Virus record (IMG/VR): IMGVR_UViG_3300044730_001128
Coordinates: 1-46,860 of that record
DNA length: 46,860 bases
From: a virus
Direction: 5' to 3' (one strand)
This document shows positions 1 through 9,268 of the stretch, piece after piece; position 1 is the first letter of the stretch, and each line of letters opens with the position of its first letter. The notes below the pieces were generated by a model. That model saw nothing but the letters and a program-made list of their open reading frames with translations. It was not told the origin of the DNA and did not search any database. The position numbers were made by a program, and so were the translations under genes.

Positions 1-1154
1 GATGTTTTCTACACCAAAGCGCTAGTACGCATCGCAACAGCTAGCTACGAAACAGTGTCCCAATGCCACATTGTTGACCTGGCGCTTAAAGCTGTTGTCT
101 ACAAGCGCATTAGTGGCCGCCAAATGGAGTACGGCAGCGGCAGGCGCGGCGGCTATCCAGCCAGTGACAATGGCATTAAACCTCGCGTATCACTATTCAA
201 ACTGCGGTATAAAGAAGTAGGCCAAACTCTGTATTCAACTGTTCCCGGCGTATTCGCAATCAGTCGTGCCGCCGATAATGAAAACTACGTCTACATCAAG
301 TTCAATAGCGGTCTAACCGACCCAGCGGCCGCAACGCAATGGGCATTTGAGCTGGAACCCATTAGCGATCCCCTTGCCGAACGCGATGCATCCGCAAACT
401 ATTTTTACCTCGAAAACACCGGAAACCCCGTTACTTACACACTCGATACATACAGACTAAACAGCGGCAACACTACAGTGCCGTCGGTTCAATTTACAGG
501 ATTATCCCTTCTTGGTACGAATCGCAATTTCCCGCCTCAAAACAACAATCCCGCAGACCTAAACGAGTGGGACTTGTTTAACTATGACTCCGATACTCAA
601 CTCCAGTTCTCTTTTGACGCAGGACCGGAAATAACTCTTACTGCAGCTACCGAACAAATTATCCAACCGTTCTCCGATTACACAAGCGTAAACGGCGGTG
701 TAACCCGCCAGCTGTACAACAACTTGGCCTTGTACGGCTTCAACGCCTACTCGGGCAAAACAATCCAAGACCTACGTTCATTTAGCGTTTTTGCTACCCA
801 AGGTCGCCGCGTCCGCAGAATCCGCACCAGCGGCACCGATGAGTTCGGCACCGCCTGGGGTGACGACGGTTACGCCTACTACCCCTCTACTCCCGACGGC
901 GCAAGCAGTTTGGCACCCGACATTTTCCTTGATACCGTCATCGACAGTGACGACGGCATTGGAAATTACGCCGAAGTCAATGCGATTGATCTGCGCCAGC
1001 TGGCACTAACCAAGCGTTTCTGTCAGACCAACAACTTGTTTATGGACTGCATGATTGCCAGTCCCCGCAGCTGGCGCGAGTTCTGGGTTGAAGTGGCCCC
1101 ATTTAATTTGCTGGAGTTTGCCCGCATCGGTGGTCGCGAAACCTTGGTGCCCGC
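1..1154. repeat. Left copy of the terminal overlap repeat
   Basis: This segment aligns without gaps to 45707-46860, with about 39 mismatches (about 3.4 percent), most at third codon positions. Both copies lie in the same reading frame of the tail-tip gene. The simplest reading is that the contig was cut from a circular or circularly permuted genome and overlaps itself, the two ends coming from slightly different members of a population. A true terminal duplication is less likely, because the gene reads through both junctions. Confidence 0.9.
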
Positions 1155-1920
1155 CGTGCCCTTCGACCCCAACACCGGTCAAATCATCCGCACAATCAAC
1201 GTAAGCGCCATCTTCAACCAAGGCAACATCATCGAAGACTCCTACAAAGAGGAGTACATGGACTTCGGATCCAACGTCCAAGATATTATCGCCACTGTCA
1301 TTTATACCGACATTCCAGAAGACGCAGTTTTCTCCAAGAAAAAGTCTTTAGAAGTCCAGCTTGCGGACACTTTAGAAGTGGATGCCATTCGCCAAACATT
1401 TGACCTGTCCTTGTATGTAACTAATCCGGAACAGGCCATTTTGTTTGGAAAACTGATCTGCAACCTGCGCCGCTACGTCCGCCAAGCCATCGAATTTAAG
1501 ACGTATCCGACCCTCGATCCGATCTCACCCGGTGCTTTTGTCTACGTCGACATCGGCCAAAACAGCTGGGACGCCATCCGCACCGGCACAATCGGCGTTG
1601 GTGGAGCACTTAACATTCCACTGGACAACGGCCTGCTGTCGGGCACCTATAACTTCCGCCTGTACCGCAGTGACCGTGGCCTGCTCGACGTCAACACAGT
1701 AACCGTCACCAACAACGTAGCACCCCAGCTAGCCGACTACGAAAACTTCCTGTTTGTGCTTGGCGTGGAGACCACCACCCGCCGCATATTCCGAGTCAGC
1801 GAAGTGCAGATGGACGAGGAAGGCGAGATTACTGTTCGGGCGACCATCTACCCCTGCACCACTGACGGTCAATCCCTTATTGCCGACTTCAGCGATAATC
1901 TGTTTACCATCCGCCGCTAA
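1..1920 (+). CDS. Tail tip / host-specificity protein (J-like), C-terminal part
   Basis: The frame is open from base 1, so the N-terminus lies outside; its continuation is the truncated gene at 44156-46860, since the first codons here match residues 518 onward of that gene. Joined, the protein would be about 1,156 residues. The family (lambda J-like tail tip) forms the distal end of siphovirus tails, contacts the host receptor and caps the central tail channel. The visible part is rich in beta-type sequence, as expected for the FNIII-like tail-tip domains. It is followed by tail-tube-like and fibre genes, fitting a tail-tip operon. Receptor specificity cannot be read from sequence. Confidence 0.8.
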   Translation, partial: DVFYTKALVRIATASYETVSQCHIVDLALKAVVYKRISGRQMEYGSGRRGGYPASDNGIKPRVSLFKLRYKEVGQTLYSTVPGVFAISRAADNENYVYIKFNSGLTDPAAATQWAFELEPISDPLAERDASANYFYLENTGNPVTYTLDTYRLNSGNTTVPSVQFTGLSLLGTNRNFPPQNNNPADLNEWDLFNYDSDTQLQFSFDAGPEITLTAATEQIIQPFSDYTSVNGGVTRQLYNNLALYGFNAYSGKTIQDLRSFSVFATQGRRVRRIRTSGTDEFGTAWGDDGYAYYPSTPDGASSLAPDIFLDTVIDSDDGIGNYAEVNAIDLRQLALTKRFCQTNNLFMDCMIASPRSWREFWVEVAPFNLLEFARIGGRETLVPAVPFDPNTGQIIRTINVSAIFNQGNIIEDSYKEEYMDFGSNVQDIIATVIYTDIPEDAVFSKKKSLEVQLADTLEVDAIRQTFDLSLYVTNPEQAILFGKLICNLRRYVRQAIEFKTYPTLDPISPGAFVYVDIGQNSWDAIRTGTIGVGGALNIPLDNGLLSGTYNFRLYRSDRGLLDVNTVTVTNNVAPQLADYENFLFVLGVETTTRRIFRVSEVQMDEEGEITVRATIYPCTTDGQSLIADFSDNLFTIRR

Positions 1921-1948
1921 AGTGGCATAAGAAAACGGGATTGCCGCA

Positions 1949-2443
1949 ATGGCCTTTTACACCGGACGCACCGGGGCTCTGTACCTGACCAGCACCGGCA
2001 CTGGCGATGTAACGCCCGCCGCTTCCGAGCAAGCCCTCAAACTCCGCGATTGGAGCCTGGAAACCACCGTCGAACTGCTGGAAACCACCACCGTCGACAC
2101 CGCCGTCAAAAGTTACACACCTGGATCTAGCAGCGCTTCCGGCAGCGCCACGCTGCTGTATTACCGCCGCGAAGGCACCGTTAGCACCGAACCTGGCACG
2201 CAATTCGACCAGTTCCTAAACAAGATCATGAAGACGTCCACCACGGGCGTCACCGAAAGTGATCGCGTCGGCATGGTCCTGCGCGTGGGCCAAACTGCCG
2301 GAAGCGGCAACGACATCAAGGACGACATCGCTTTTAACGCTTATATCACCAACGCATCGCTGCAGGTCAGCACCGGCGAACTGTCTTCGGTGGCGCTTCA
2401 ATTTACGGTTGACGGACCGTTCCGTGAGACCGTTGACGCATGA
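1949..2443 (+). CDS. Tail-tube-fold structural protein (164 aa)
   Basis: This small virion protein lies directly after the tail-tip gene and overlaps the next gene by ATGA. Its start MAFYTGRTGALYL and the segment RDWSLETTVELLETTTV resemble the major tail protein at 38574 (SGALYYKPAG and RDWTFEISRAEIDVTTI), and the order of strands looks the same. I infer a tail-tube-type fold, here used as an extra ring or adaptor near the tail tip or fibres, because the main tube gene is elsewhere. There is no membrane segment. The exact role is unknown. Confidence 0.65.
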   Translation: MAFYTGRTGALYLTSTGTGDVTPAASEQALKLRDWSLETTVELLETTTVDTAVKSYTPGSSSASGSATLLYYRREGTVSTEPGTQFDQFLNKIMKTSTTGVTESDRVGMVLRVGQTAGSGNDIKDDIAFNAYITNASLQVSTGELSSVALQFTVDGPFRETVDA

Positions 2444-3312
2444 CCTACTTCCTAGGGCATTACGGCAAAATTAAACTGCGCCGTAAATCTCCGGGCAGTT
2501 TTACATCAACAATTAGTCCCGCAGACGTCAACACTATCCTCAACCGTTTTGGCCTGGAGGGCTCAGTTGAAAACCTGCTGACTGGTGACCAACTGATCAT
2601 CAGCACCGAAGACGCCCGCGGCCTCGACTTTTTACCGACGTCCACATGGCCCGACGGTGGTGGCGCGACGCAAAAGATGGTCGTGGCCTACGCAAACGTC
2701 AACGCCATCGGCGGTGTCCGCCTATTTGAAACTTTTAGCGAAGCCATCAACAACGACCGTTCAAACGAATACCCACTCGAATCTTTCACTGGTGCTGCTT
2801 TACCAGTAGACGTAAAAATTTACGGTTCCGTGGAGCGCGTCTTGGGTGACGTGACCGGCTACACGTTTAATACCGACCGCGAAGCAATGGACACCACCAC
2901 AATGTCCGATCGCTTCCGGCAAATGTACTCCGCCGGGCTTATTTCCGGCAGTGGATCAATCGACTGTTTGTTTAATACCGAAAACAGTGGACTGACGGAA
3001 AATTCTCTGTTGATGCTCCAGCTGATTAACCGCACAGACATCGGCAGCGAATTTTCTTGTGCTTTGCAGCTTGTAGAAGATTCTGTGTACACAAAATCAA
3101 GCGACATTTACTACGAGTTTGATGCCATGGTGACCAAAACCGGCATTGAAGTCCGCAGTGACCAAACCATCAACTGCGTCATCGACTTTGTGACCACCGG
3201 CGACATCCGCCTGCTGATTGGCGAACCATCGGGTTACATCCTTAAGGAAGACACCGACCGAATCCGCCTGCAGCAGAACCTCGACTTCTTGCTGACAGAA
3301 GTAACCGACTAA
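2440..3312 (+). CDS. Putative virion tail protein, tail-tube-like (290 aa)
   Basis: Translation is probably coupled to the previous gene through an ATGA overlap. The middle (about residues 145-175, TDREAMDTTTMSDRFRQMY followed by a GSGSIDC strand) has the same layout as the central part of the tail-tube proteins at 1949 and 38574. The C-terminus (GEPSGYILKEDTDRIRLQQ) resembles endings I have seen in cyanophage structural proteins. A tail or baseplate component that links the tip to fibres is likely; the family is not firmly recognised. Confidence 0.55.
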   Translation: MTYFLGHYGKIKLRRKSPGSFTSTISPADVNTILNRFGLEGSVENLLTGDQLIISTEDARGLDFLPTSTWPDGGGATQKMVVAYANVNAIGGVRLFETFSEAINNDRSNEYPLESFTGAALPVDVKIYGSVERVLGDVTGYTFNTDREAMDTTTMSDRFRQMYSAGLISGSGSIDCLFNTENSGLTENSLLMLQLINRTDIGSEFSCALQLVEDSVYTKSSDIYYEFDAMVTKTGIEVRSDQTINCVIDFVTTGDIRLLIGEPSGYILKEDTDRIRLQQNLDFLLTEVTD

Positions 3313-3347
3313 ACTAGCAACAGACTTCCCAGACCTGGAGCGGGTGC

Positions 3348-5519
3348 GTGGCCGACCAGCGAATTACACAGCTGACCCAACTGAACGAGGTAGACGTCGC
3401 AGCCACGGACGTTCTGCCCATCGTTGATATTTCGGCTAGCGAGACCAAAAAAGTCACCGCCAAAGACCTGTTTGAAGCTGGCGCAACCCTCGCCGACAGT
3501 TCCAGCATCGACCTGGCAAAACTCAACCAGAGCAGCGTCACCAAACTCGGTACCACGGCACTGGATAACAGCGCCGTCACCTACGCCAAGATCCAAAACG
3601 TCAGCGCCACCGACAAACTGCTGGGTCGTAGCAGTGCTGGTGCGGGTGTTGTTGAAGAAATTTCGCTGACTGCAGCCGGCCGCGCTCTGCTTGACGACGC
3701 GGACGCCGCCGCCCAACGCACCACGCTGGGTCTTGGCACGATCGCCACCCAAGATGCCAGCACCGTTGCAATAACTGGCGGCACGATCACCGGCGGCACG
3801 ATCACCGGCATCACCGACCTCGCCGTTGCCGACGGCGGCACTGGCGCATCTGACGCCGGCACCGCCCGCACCAATCTTGGCGTGGCGATCGGCACCGACG
3901 TCCAGGCATACGACGCCGGCCTGCAAAGCATTTCCGGGCTGACCACCAGCGCCGACCAAACCGTTTACACCACGGCCAGCGACACCTACGCGACCACAAG
4001 CCTGACCAGCTTTGGCCGCAGCCTGATTGACGACGCCGACGCCGCCACCGCCCGCACCACCCTCGGCCTTGGCACCCTCGCCACTCAATCTGGCACGTTC
4101 AGCGGCACCCATTCCGGCACCACTTCCGGCACCAATACCGGCGACCAAACGATCACACTGACCGGCGATGTCACCGGCTCGGGCACTGGCTCATTCGCCA
4201 CCACCATCGCCACTGACGCCGTTACGGCCACCAAGATCGCCAGCAACGCCGTCACCACCGCCAAAATCAATGCGGCGGCTGTGACAGCTGCAAAATTGGC
4301 CGCTGACTCCAGCACCATCATCTCCGGCAACACGCCCAGCGGCAGCGGCGCTTTTGTAGGTCAACAGTGGTTTAACACCAACACCGGACTGGCCTACGCC
4401 TGGGATGGAACCGCGTGGATCCAACAAGCCGGCGTCCAGAGCTTTGTTTTCTCGGACTCCACCCCGCTTACGTTTAGCGCATCGGTCAATGCAGCTGGTG
4501 TTGCCACAATCACCACCGGCCTTGATACCCAAGCAGCCAACCGCATTTTTGCCGGTCCGACCACCGGCTCAAGCGCCACCCCCACCTTCCGCGCTCTTGT
4601 CCCTGCCGATCTACCAGTCGCCACTGCTGGTGCAACCGGCGCAATTCAACCAGGCACTGGTCTGACCGTAACCGCTGGTGGTGTCCTCAACCACAGCAAC
4701 GCCACCACTGCCGGCATCTATACCAAGGTTTCGATTGACGCCCAGGGTCACATCGTCACCGGCGACATCTTGGCCGCAACCGATATTCCCAATCTTGACG
4801 CCAGCAAGATTACGACTGGCACTTTTACTAGTGCGTTCCTCGCTAACAACAGCGTTACTGCTGCCCAGTTGGCTGACTACGGCATTGCCCAGGTCAGCGA
4901 AAGTGCCCCAACACCTGAATTTGCTGGTCAGTGGTGGATTAACCCGTCCGACCGCTCGGCCTACATCTGGGTCGGCACAGTTAGCCCAACTCCCAACGGT
5001 TACTGGCTGCTTGTCGGCTATGGCAGCCCCACCCAACTCAACATCCGTTTTGGCGGTACTTACAACGCCAGCACCAACACCGTTGCCACGCTCAACCAGT
5101 ACGGCACCGAAGCCGGCCTGACTGTGGGTCAAGCGCTTGGCGCACCAAACCCCCAAAACAACGGTATTTACCTGATTACAACAGTGGCCGGCACCGGCAC
5201 CACGCCGGCTCCTATTGCATCCCTGGCAGTCGGCGACTGGGTTCTCAGCCAAGGCACCACAGCCAACTGGACCAAGATTGCTGTGGTCTCTGGCGCGACC
5301 GGCACCTTCAACGACTACGATATTCTGTCGGACGGCACCTACTTCACTCCGGACATGACCGGTGTGACGGACGTCCGAGACGCACTTGTCTTGCTGTGGG
5401 GCCGCACTCAAATAGCCACCACCTCGCAAATCGGCGTGGTACTCGAATCTGCCGAAGTGCTGGTTAATAACAGCACGGGTGAAATGACAATCGGTGTGGT
5501 TGACGATGGCACCTTCTGA
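3348..5519 (+). CDS. Long tail fibre protein with repeats (723 aa)
   Basis: The start is GTG, chosen because GGAG lies seven bases upstream and MADQRITQLTQLNEVD is a typical fibre N-terminus. The body is low-complexity, rich in T, A, G and S. It holds two near-identical fibre repeats, RALLDDADAAAQRTTLGLGT (about residue 108) and RSLIDDADAATARTTLGLGT (about 226), and a related VADGGTGASDAGTARTNLG. Such repeats form trimeric beta-helical shafts. Two WxxxxTGxxYxWxGTxW-type modules (about 345 and 525) look like small folded knobs. The protein ends in VVDDGTF, a motif shared with two other proteins of this phage. It probably attaches at the tail tip and takes part in adsorption. Confidence 0.8.
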   Translation: MADQRITQLTQLNEVDVAATDVLPIVDISASETKKVTAKDLFEAGATLADSSSIDLAKLNQSSVTKLGTTALDNSAVTYAKIQNVSATDKLLGRSSAGAGVVEEISLTAAGRALLDDADAAAQRTTLGLGTIATQDASTVAITGGTITGGTITGITDLAVADGGTGASDAGTARTNLGVAIGTDVQAYDAGLQSISGLTTSADQTVYTTASDTYATTSLTSFGRSLIDDADAATARTTLGLGTLATQSGTFSGTHSGTTSGTNTGDQTITLTGDVTGSGTGSFATTIATDAVTATKIASNAVTTAKINAAAVTAAKLAADSSTIISGNTPSGSGAFVGQQWFNTNTGLAYAWDGTAWIQQAGVQSFVFSDSTPLTFSASVNAAGVATITTGLDTQAANRIFAGPTTGSSATPTFRALVPADLPVATAGATGAIQPGTGLTVTAGGVLNHSNATTAGIYTKVSIDAQGHIVTGDILAATDIPNLDASKITTGTFTSAFLANNSVTAAQLADYGIAQVSESAPTPEFAGQWWINPSDRSAYIWVGTVSPTPNGYWLLVGYGSPTQLNIRFGGTYNASTNTVATLNQYGTEAGLTVGQALGAPNPQNNGIYLITTVAGTGTTPAPIASLAVGDWVLSQGTTANWTKIAVVSGATGTFNDYDILSDGTYFTPDMTGVTDVRDALVLLWGRTQIATTSQIGVVLESAEVLVNNSTGEMTIGVVDDGTF

Positions 5520-5689
5520 TGTCATACCGCACAGAAAATTTTGTCTATAGCGCCGAAAACGTCCCCATCGGCGGGCAACCCGGCGACGTCCTGATAAAAC
5601 TGCAAAACGCCAACTACTACACCGCTTGGCGCGACTTCACGCACGTTTTTGAGACCTACGACGTGGTACTTGACGACGGCGAATACTAG
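5519..5689 (+). CDS. Small fibre-associated protein (56 aa)
   Basis: The ATG shares bases with the stop of the fibre gene (TGATG), so the two are translationally coupled. The sequence (MSYRTENFVYSAENVP... ending VVLDDGEY) has no membrane segment or cysteine. Its last residues match the C-terminal DDGT[FY] of the preceding fibre and of the collagen-like protein at 33297. It sits between two fibre genes, so a fibre cap, adaptor or assembly factor is plausible, but I do not recognise a family. Confidence 0.6.
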   Translation: MSYRTENFVYSAENVPIGGQPGDVLIKLQNANYYTAWRDFTHVFETYDVVLDDGEY

Positions 5690-5726
5690 ACTGCTCCAGT
5701 AATCCCGTCCTACCGGAGTTAAGGGA

Positions 5727-8700
5727 ATGGCCTCGACGCATAAGTCTCTTCGCAGCGGCACTGCAAATAAGCGCCCGACGACTTCGATTGCCGACGGCCA
5801 GATTGCCCTTAACACCAATACCACCAGCCCCGGCCTGTTCTTCAAGGACAGCACTGGTGCCACCATCATCAAAGTCGGCCCGGTTCACGTTGGCACGACT
5901 GCACCTAACGCCAGCCCGGCAGCCGGCGGCAGTGCCGGCAACAGCGTTGGCGAGATCTGGCTTGACACCAGTCTGACCCCCGTCGGCGTCAAGATCTGGA
6001 ACGGCAGCGCCTTTGTCAACGCCACCCCCATCGGCAGCACCACCGTTCAGGGTCTGCTGGAACTTGCCACCAGCGCCGAAACTCAGACTGGTACTGATAC
6101 CGACCGCGCTGTAACTCCCGCTGGTCTGCAGTCCAAAGTCAGCGATAGCACCAGCACCACCAGCTCGACCACGATTGCTTCGAGCACGGCAGTCAAGTCG
6201 GCCTACGACCTCGCCAATGCTGCTCTGCCCAAATCCGGCGGCACCGTTACCGGCAACCTGGAGATCGGCACCACCGGCAGCCTGAGTTTCGAAGGCGCCA
6301 CCGCCGACGCTTTTGAAACCACGATTGCGGTCACCGACCCAACTGCTGACCGCACCATCACCCTGCCGGATACCACTGGCACAGTGGTCACGACTGGTGA
6401 CACCGGCACCGTGACCAGCGCGATGATCGCCGACGGCACCATCGTCAACGCTGATATTTCCGCATCAGCCGAAATTGCCGTCAGCAAACTGGCCGACGGT
6501 ACTGCCCGCCAACTCCTGCAGACTGATGCTGCTGGCACTGGCGTGGAATGGGCCAGCAACATTGATGTTCCAGGCACACTTGATGTAACCAGCACCGCCA
6601 CCTTCGACAGCATCGCCAGTCATCCCCTGGGATCTGCCGCTGCCCCAACTTTGACCTTCACCGGGGACACCAACACTGGCATCTACTCCCCTGGCGCCGA
6701 CCAAGTAGCCATCTCAACTGCTGGGTTTGGGAGATTACACATCACGTCTGGAGGAAGCGTAGGAATCAATACATCTTCCGTTGTCAGCATTGGCACAAGC
6801 ATTGTTCCGCTTGAAATCAAAGGAGCTGCGACTGACAGGAGTGGGGCACTTGTTTTAAGTACCTCTGACAACAGTCAGCAAGCTTGGCAGTATTTTGCTG
6901 GCAACGTCTATTACACCGGAACCAGTACCAACCACCCCGTTATCTTTTTGCAAAACGCTACCGAGCGGATGCGCCTGGACTCCAGTGGCCGCTTGGGGGT
7001 GGGGACTTCGAGTGCTGGCGACATTCTTCACGTCAAAGGGGGTAGTACCTATGCAGGCGTGATCGCTGATAACTCTGCTGCTACCGGCGGCGGGGCGTTC
7101 CGCGCTTACCGCAACGGTGTTCAAAAAGCTATTTTCTGTGCAGATAGTTGGGTCGCCGGAACATCGTCTGACGACGCAGCAATTTACGCAGACGCAGGTG
7201 GTGGGATCAAGTTCTACACGAATAACTCTTCAACCGCTAAAGCCTATTTGACTTCGGGAGGGTCGCTAGGTCTGGGGTCTTCTACGCCTAATGCTCAGCT
7301 TGACGTTTATTCGTCATCTGGAGTATCAACGTGGATTAGGAAATCAGTAAATCCTGCATCCCTTGGTTTTGCCACAGATACAACACCCACCACACTTTTT
7401 GAAGGCGTTGCCGGTGGCGGACTGAATATTTATACAGCAACTGGAACAATAGCCTCTCCTAGCTATACATCTAGGTTTTATATAGATTCCTCAGGAAGAT
7501 GTGGGATTGGCACTCAGACACCAGGCTTTGCATTAGATATCTCCGGAAATACTGGGATCCGAATGGAGGATGGCTCTTCTGGCTCTGTTCTTGGTTTCAG
7601 TAAATCAGGATCAAACACTGCATTTATTGCGAATAGGTCTTACGGTTTTCATGACGGCACAGGTTTAGGAATTGCCACTCAAACCGCAGCGCCTATTCGC
7701 TTTGCAATCAATAACTCCGAAGCGGCAAGGATTGACAGCTCTTCACGCCTTTTGGTTGGCACGTCTACGGCGGTTGGTTCAGGAGACGGTCAATACGCAA
7801 AAACGCAACTTTTAGGAAATACTTCATCCAGCAACTCTGGCGCTCTTGTTGTTATTGGACGTTCTGGTGCAGCCTCTACTCTTAACGCTGGTGATTTTGT
7901 CGGAGGAGTTGAGTTTACTGATAATACTGGCGGGACATTTGGGCACATTAGGTGTTGGACAGATGCGGCTAGTGGAAGCAATGACTACCCAGGGAGATTA
8001 ACGTTCTCCACTACCGCCGATGGTGCGAGCAGCCCGACGGAGCGGATGAGAATTTCACAAGCGGGATTTGTTGGAATTGGCGAAACAGCACCAGACCGTC
8101 TATTAACAGTTAAAACAACTGAAAATGGGCGCTGGGTAATTTCTGGACAACAGACTCAAGCAAGCGGACAGCTACTGCATCTCAATGCCAGTAGCAGCTC
8201 TTATGCCGATGTAATGAGCCAACTGAGATGTGATCGCGCTGCAAATAGTGCTTATTCATTTTTCATAATGGACTCTAACTATGCGGCTACCCCCGACCGA
8301 GAGTTCACGATACGTGGCGACGGTAACGCCTTCGCAGACGGCACTTGGTCCGGCGGTGGTGCTGACTACGCCGAATACTTTGAGTGGAGCGACGGCAACC
8401 CTGACAAAGAAGACCGCCGTGGCATCAGCGTTGTTCTGGATGGCAACCAAATCCGCTCTGCTGCTGATGGCGAAGATCCCATTGGCGTCATCTCTGGTAA
8501 CCCCAGCGTGGTCGGTGATGCTGCTTGGAACAAGTGGGTCGGCAAGTATTTGCGCGACGACTACGGCACCTACATCCTTGATGAAAACGGTGACCGACAG
8601 CTCAACCCCGCCTACGACCCCGATCAGGAATACGTTCCCCGCGAACAACGCCCAGAGTGGGATTGCGTTGGTCTGATGGGCAAACTCCGCATCCGCAAGG

Positions 8701-8774
8701 GTCAACGTACCGGCAGCCGTTGGATCAAAATGCGCGACATCAGCGATTCCGTTGAGGAATGGTTGGTCCGCTAA
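5727..8774 (+). CDS. Tail fibre / appendage with C-terminal Peptidase_G2 domain (1015 aa)
   Basis: The ATG follows GGAGTTAAGGG. The N-terminus (about 1-110) ends in a small module with GEIWLDTSLTPVGVKIWNGS. Then comes a repetitive shaft with TLTFTGDTNTGIYSPG and many GIYS/VGI(N/G)T units seen in phage appendages. The last ~140 residues begin at ADYAEYFEWSDGNP and include VISGNPSVVGDAAWNKW and YVPREQRPEWDCVGLMGKL, the signature of Peptidase_G2, the intramolecular chaperone of phi29 gp12/GA-1 type appendages. In that family it drives trimerisation of the beta-helix and is then cut off autocatalytically. Base use changes to AT-rich between about 6720 and 8290, pointing to an exchanged middle segment. 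Confidence 0.85.
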   Translation: MASTHKSLRSGTANKRPTTSIADGQIALNTNTTSPGLFFKDSTGATIIKVGPVHVGTTAPNASPAAGGSAGNSVGEIWLDTSLTPVGVKIWNGSAFVNATPIGSTTVQGLLELATSAETQTGTDTDRAVTPAGLQSKVSDSTSTTSSTTIASSTAVKSAYDLANAALPKSGGTVTGNLEIGTTGSLSFEGATADAFETTIAVTDPTADRTITLPDTTGTVVTTGDTGTVTSAMIADGTIVNADISASAEIAVSKLADGTARQLLQTDAAGTGVEWASNIDVPGTLDVTSTATFDSIASHPLGSAAAPTLTFTGDTNTGIYSPGADQVAISTAGFGRLHITSGGSVGINTSSVVSIGTSIVPLEIKGAATDRSGALVLSTSDNSQQAWQYFAGNVYYTGTSTNHPVIFLQNATERMRLDSSGRLGVGTSSAGDILHVKGGSTYAGVIADNSAATGGGAFRAYRNGVQKAIFCADSWVAGTSSDDAAIYADAGGGIKFYTNNSSTAKAYLTSGGSLGLGSSTPNAQLDVYSSSGVSTWIRKSVNPASLGFATDTTPTTLFEGVAGGGLNIYTATGTIASPSYTSRFYIDSSGRCGIGTQTPGFALDISGNTGIRMEDGSSGSVLGFSKSGSNTAFIANRSYGFHDGTGLGIATQTAAPIRFAINNSEAARIDSSSRLLVGTSTAVGSGDGQYAKTQLLGNTSSSNSGALVVIGRSGAASTLNAGDFVGGVEFTDNTGGTFGHIRCWTDAASGSNDYPGRLTFSTTADGASSPTERMRISQAGFVGIGETAPDRLLTVKTTENGRWVISGQQTQASGQLLHLNASSSSYADVMSQLRCDRAANSAYSFFIMDSNYAATPDREFTIRGDGNAFADGTWSGGGADYAEYFEWSDGNPDKEDRRGISVVLDGNQIRSAADGEDPIGVISGNPSVVGDAAWNKWVGKYLRDDYGTYILDENGDRQLNPAYDPDQEYVPREQRPEWDCVGLMGKLRIRKGQRTGSRWIKMRDISDSVEEWLVR

Positions 8775-8874
8775 GCCTCGTAGTCCTACTCTCTAATCAC
8801 CTTCAAAAGGCGGGCAACCGGCCATTCCCAACAGGTTGCACCACCATTAAACTCCAACAGAACTAGCTTTCACC

Positions 8875-9213
8875 ATGGCCAAAGCTGCTGCACCCGAAGC
8901 ACCCACCACGGTCTTCACCTGGCACATTGCCAACCTGGAACGCGAGACCGCTGATGGTTTCGTCTTCACTGCCCACTACACCATCGACGCTAACGACGGC
9001 ACCTACAACGCGGGTGCTTACGGTTCCGTCGGCTTTGAGCGCCCCGAAAACCTCATCCCATTTGCGGATCTCCAAGAGGATGTAGTCATCGCTTGGGTCC
9101 AAGAAGCCATCGGCGGCGAGGAAAAAGTCAACGAAATCCAAGCCGCCCTCCAGGCTCAGCTGGACGAGCAGCGCCACCCCAGTAAGGCCGCCGGCGTCCC
9201 CTGGAACAACTAA
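8875..9213 (+). CDS. Conserved small phage protein after the fibre genes (112 aa)
   Basis: I recognise the pattern, not the function: similar proteins with a FTWxIxNLER(E)T start, a central ENLIPFADL and a C-terminus EIQAALQAQLDEQ...VPWNN occur near tail genes of marine phages. It is soluble and has no cysteine. The last third is a predicted amphipathic helix. It is the last gene of the tail block before the integrase, so a fibre chaperone or minor tail component is possible. No clear Shine-Dalgarno precedes the ATG. Confidence 0.6.
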   Translation: MAKAAAPEAPTTVFTWHIANLERETADGFVFTAHYTIDANDGTYNAGAYGSVGFERPENLIPFADLQEDVVIAWVQEAIGGEEKVNEIQAALQAQLDEQRHPSKAAGVPWNN

Positions 9214-9237
9214 GCACCTTAGTGTGCTAGAAAAGAA

Positions 9238-9268
9238 GGGATCAGCGGTGCGCCAACACCCTGATCCC
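9238..9268. other. Strong stem-loop before the integrase gene
   Basis: GGGATCAG (9238-9245) and CTGATCCC (9261-9268) pair perfectly, and GGTG/CACC extends the stem inside, with loop CGCCAA. Read on the minus strand the stem is followed by TTCTTTTC, so it could stop minus-strand transcripts; on the plus strand there is no T-run. A smaller hairpin (AGCAC...GTGCT, 9213-9228) lies just upstream. It could separate late tail transcription from the integrase, or belong to an attachment site; the sequence does not decide. Confidence 0.55.

Noticed and set aside
3309-4148. 279-residue minus-strand frame opposite the fibre gene
   Set aside because: Gly/Ala/Val-rich sequence typical of the antisense of a repetitive GC-rich fibre gene; no start signal.
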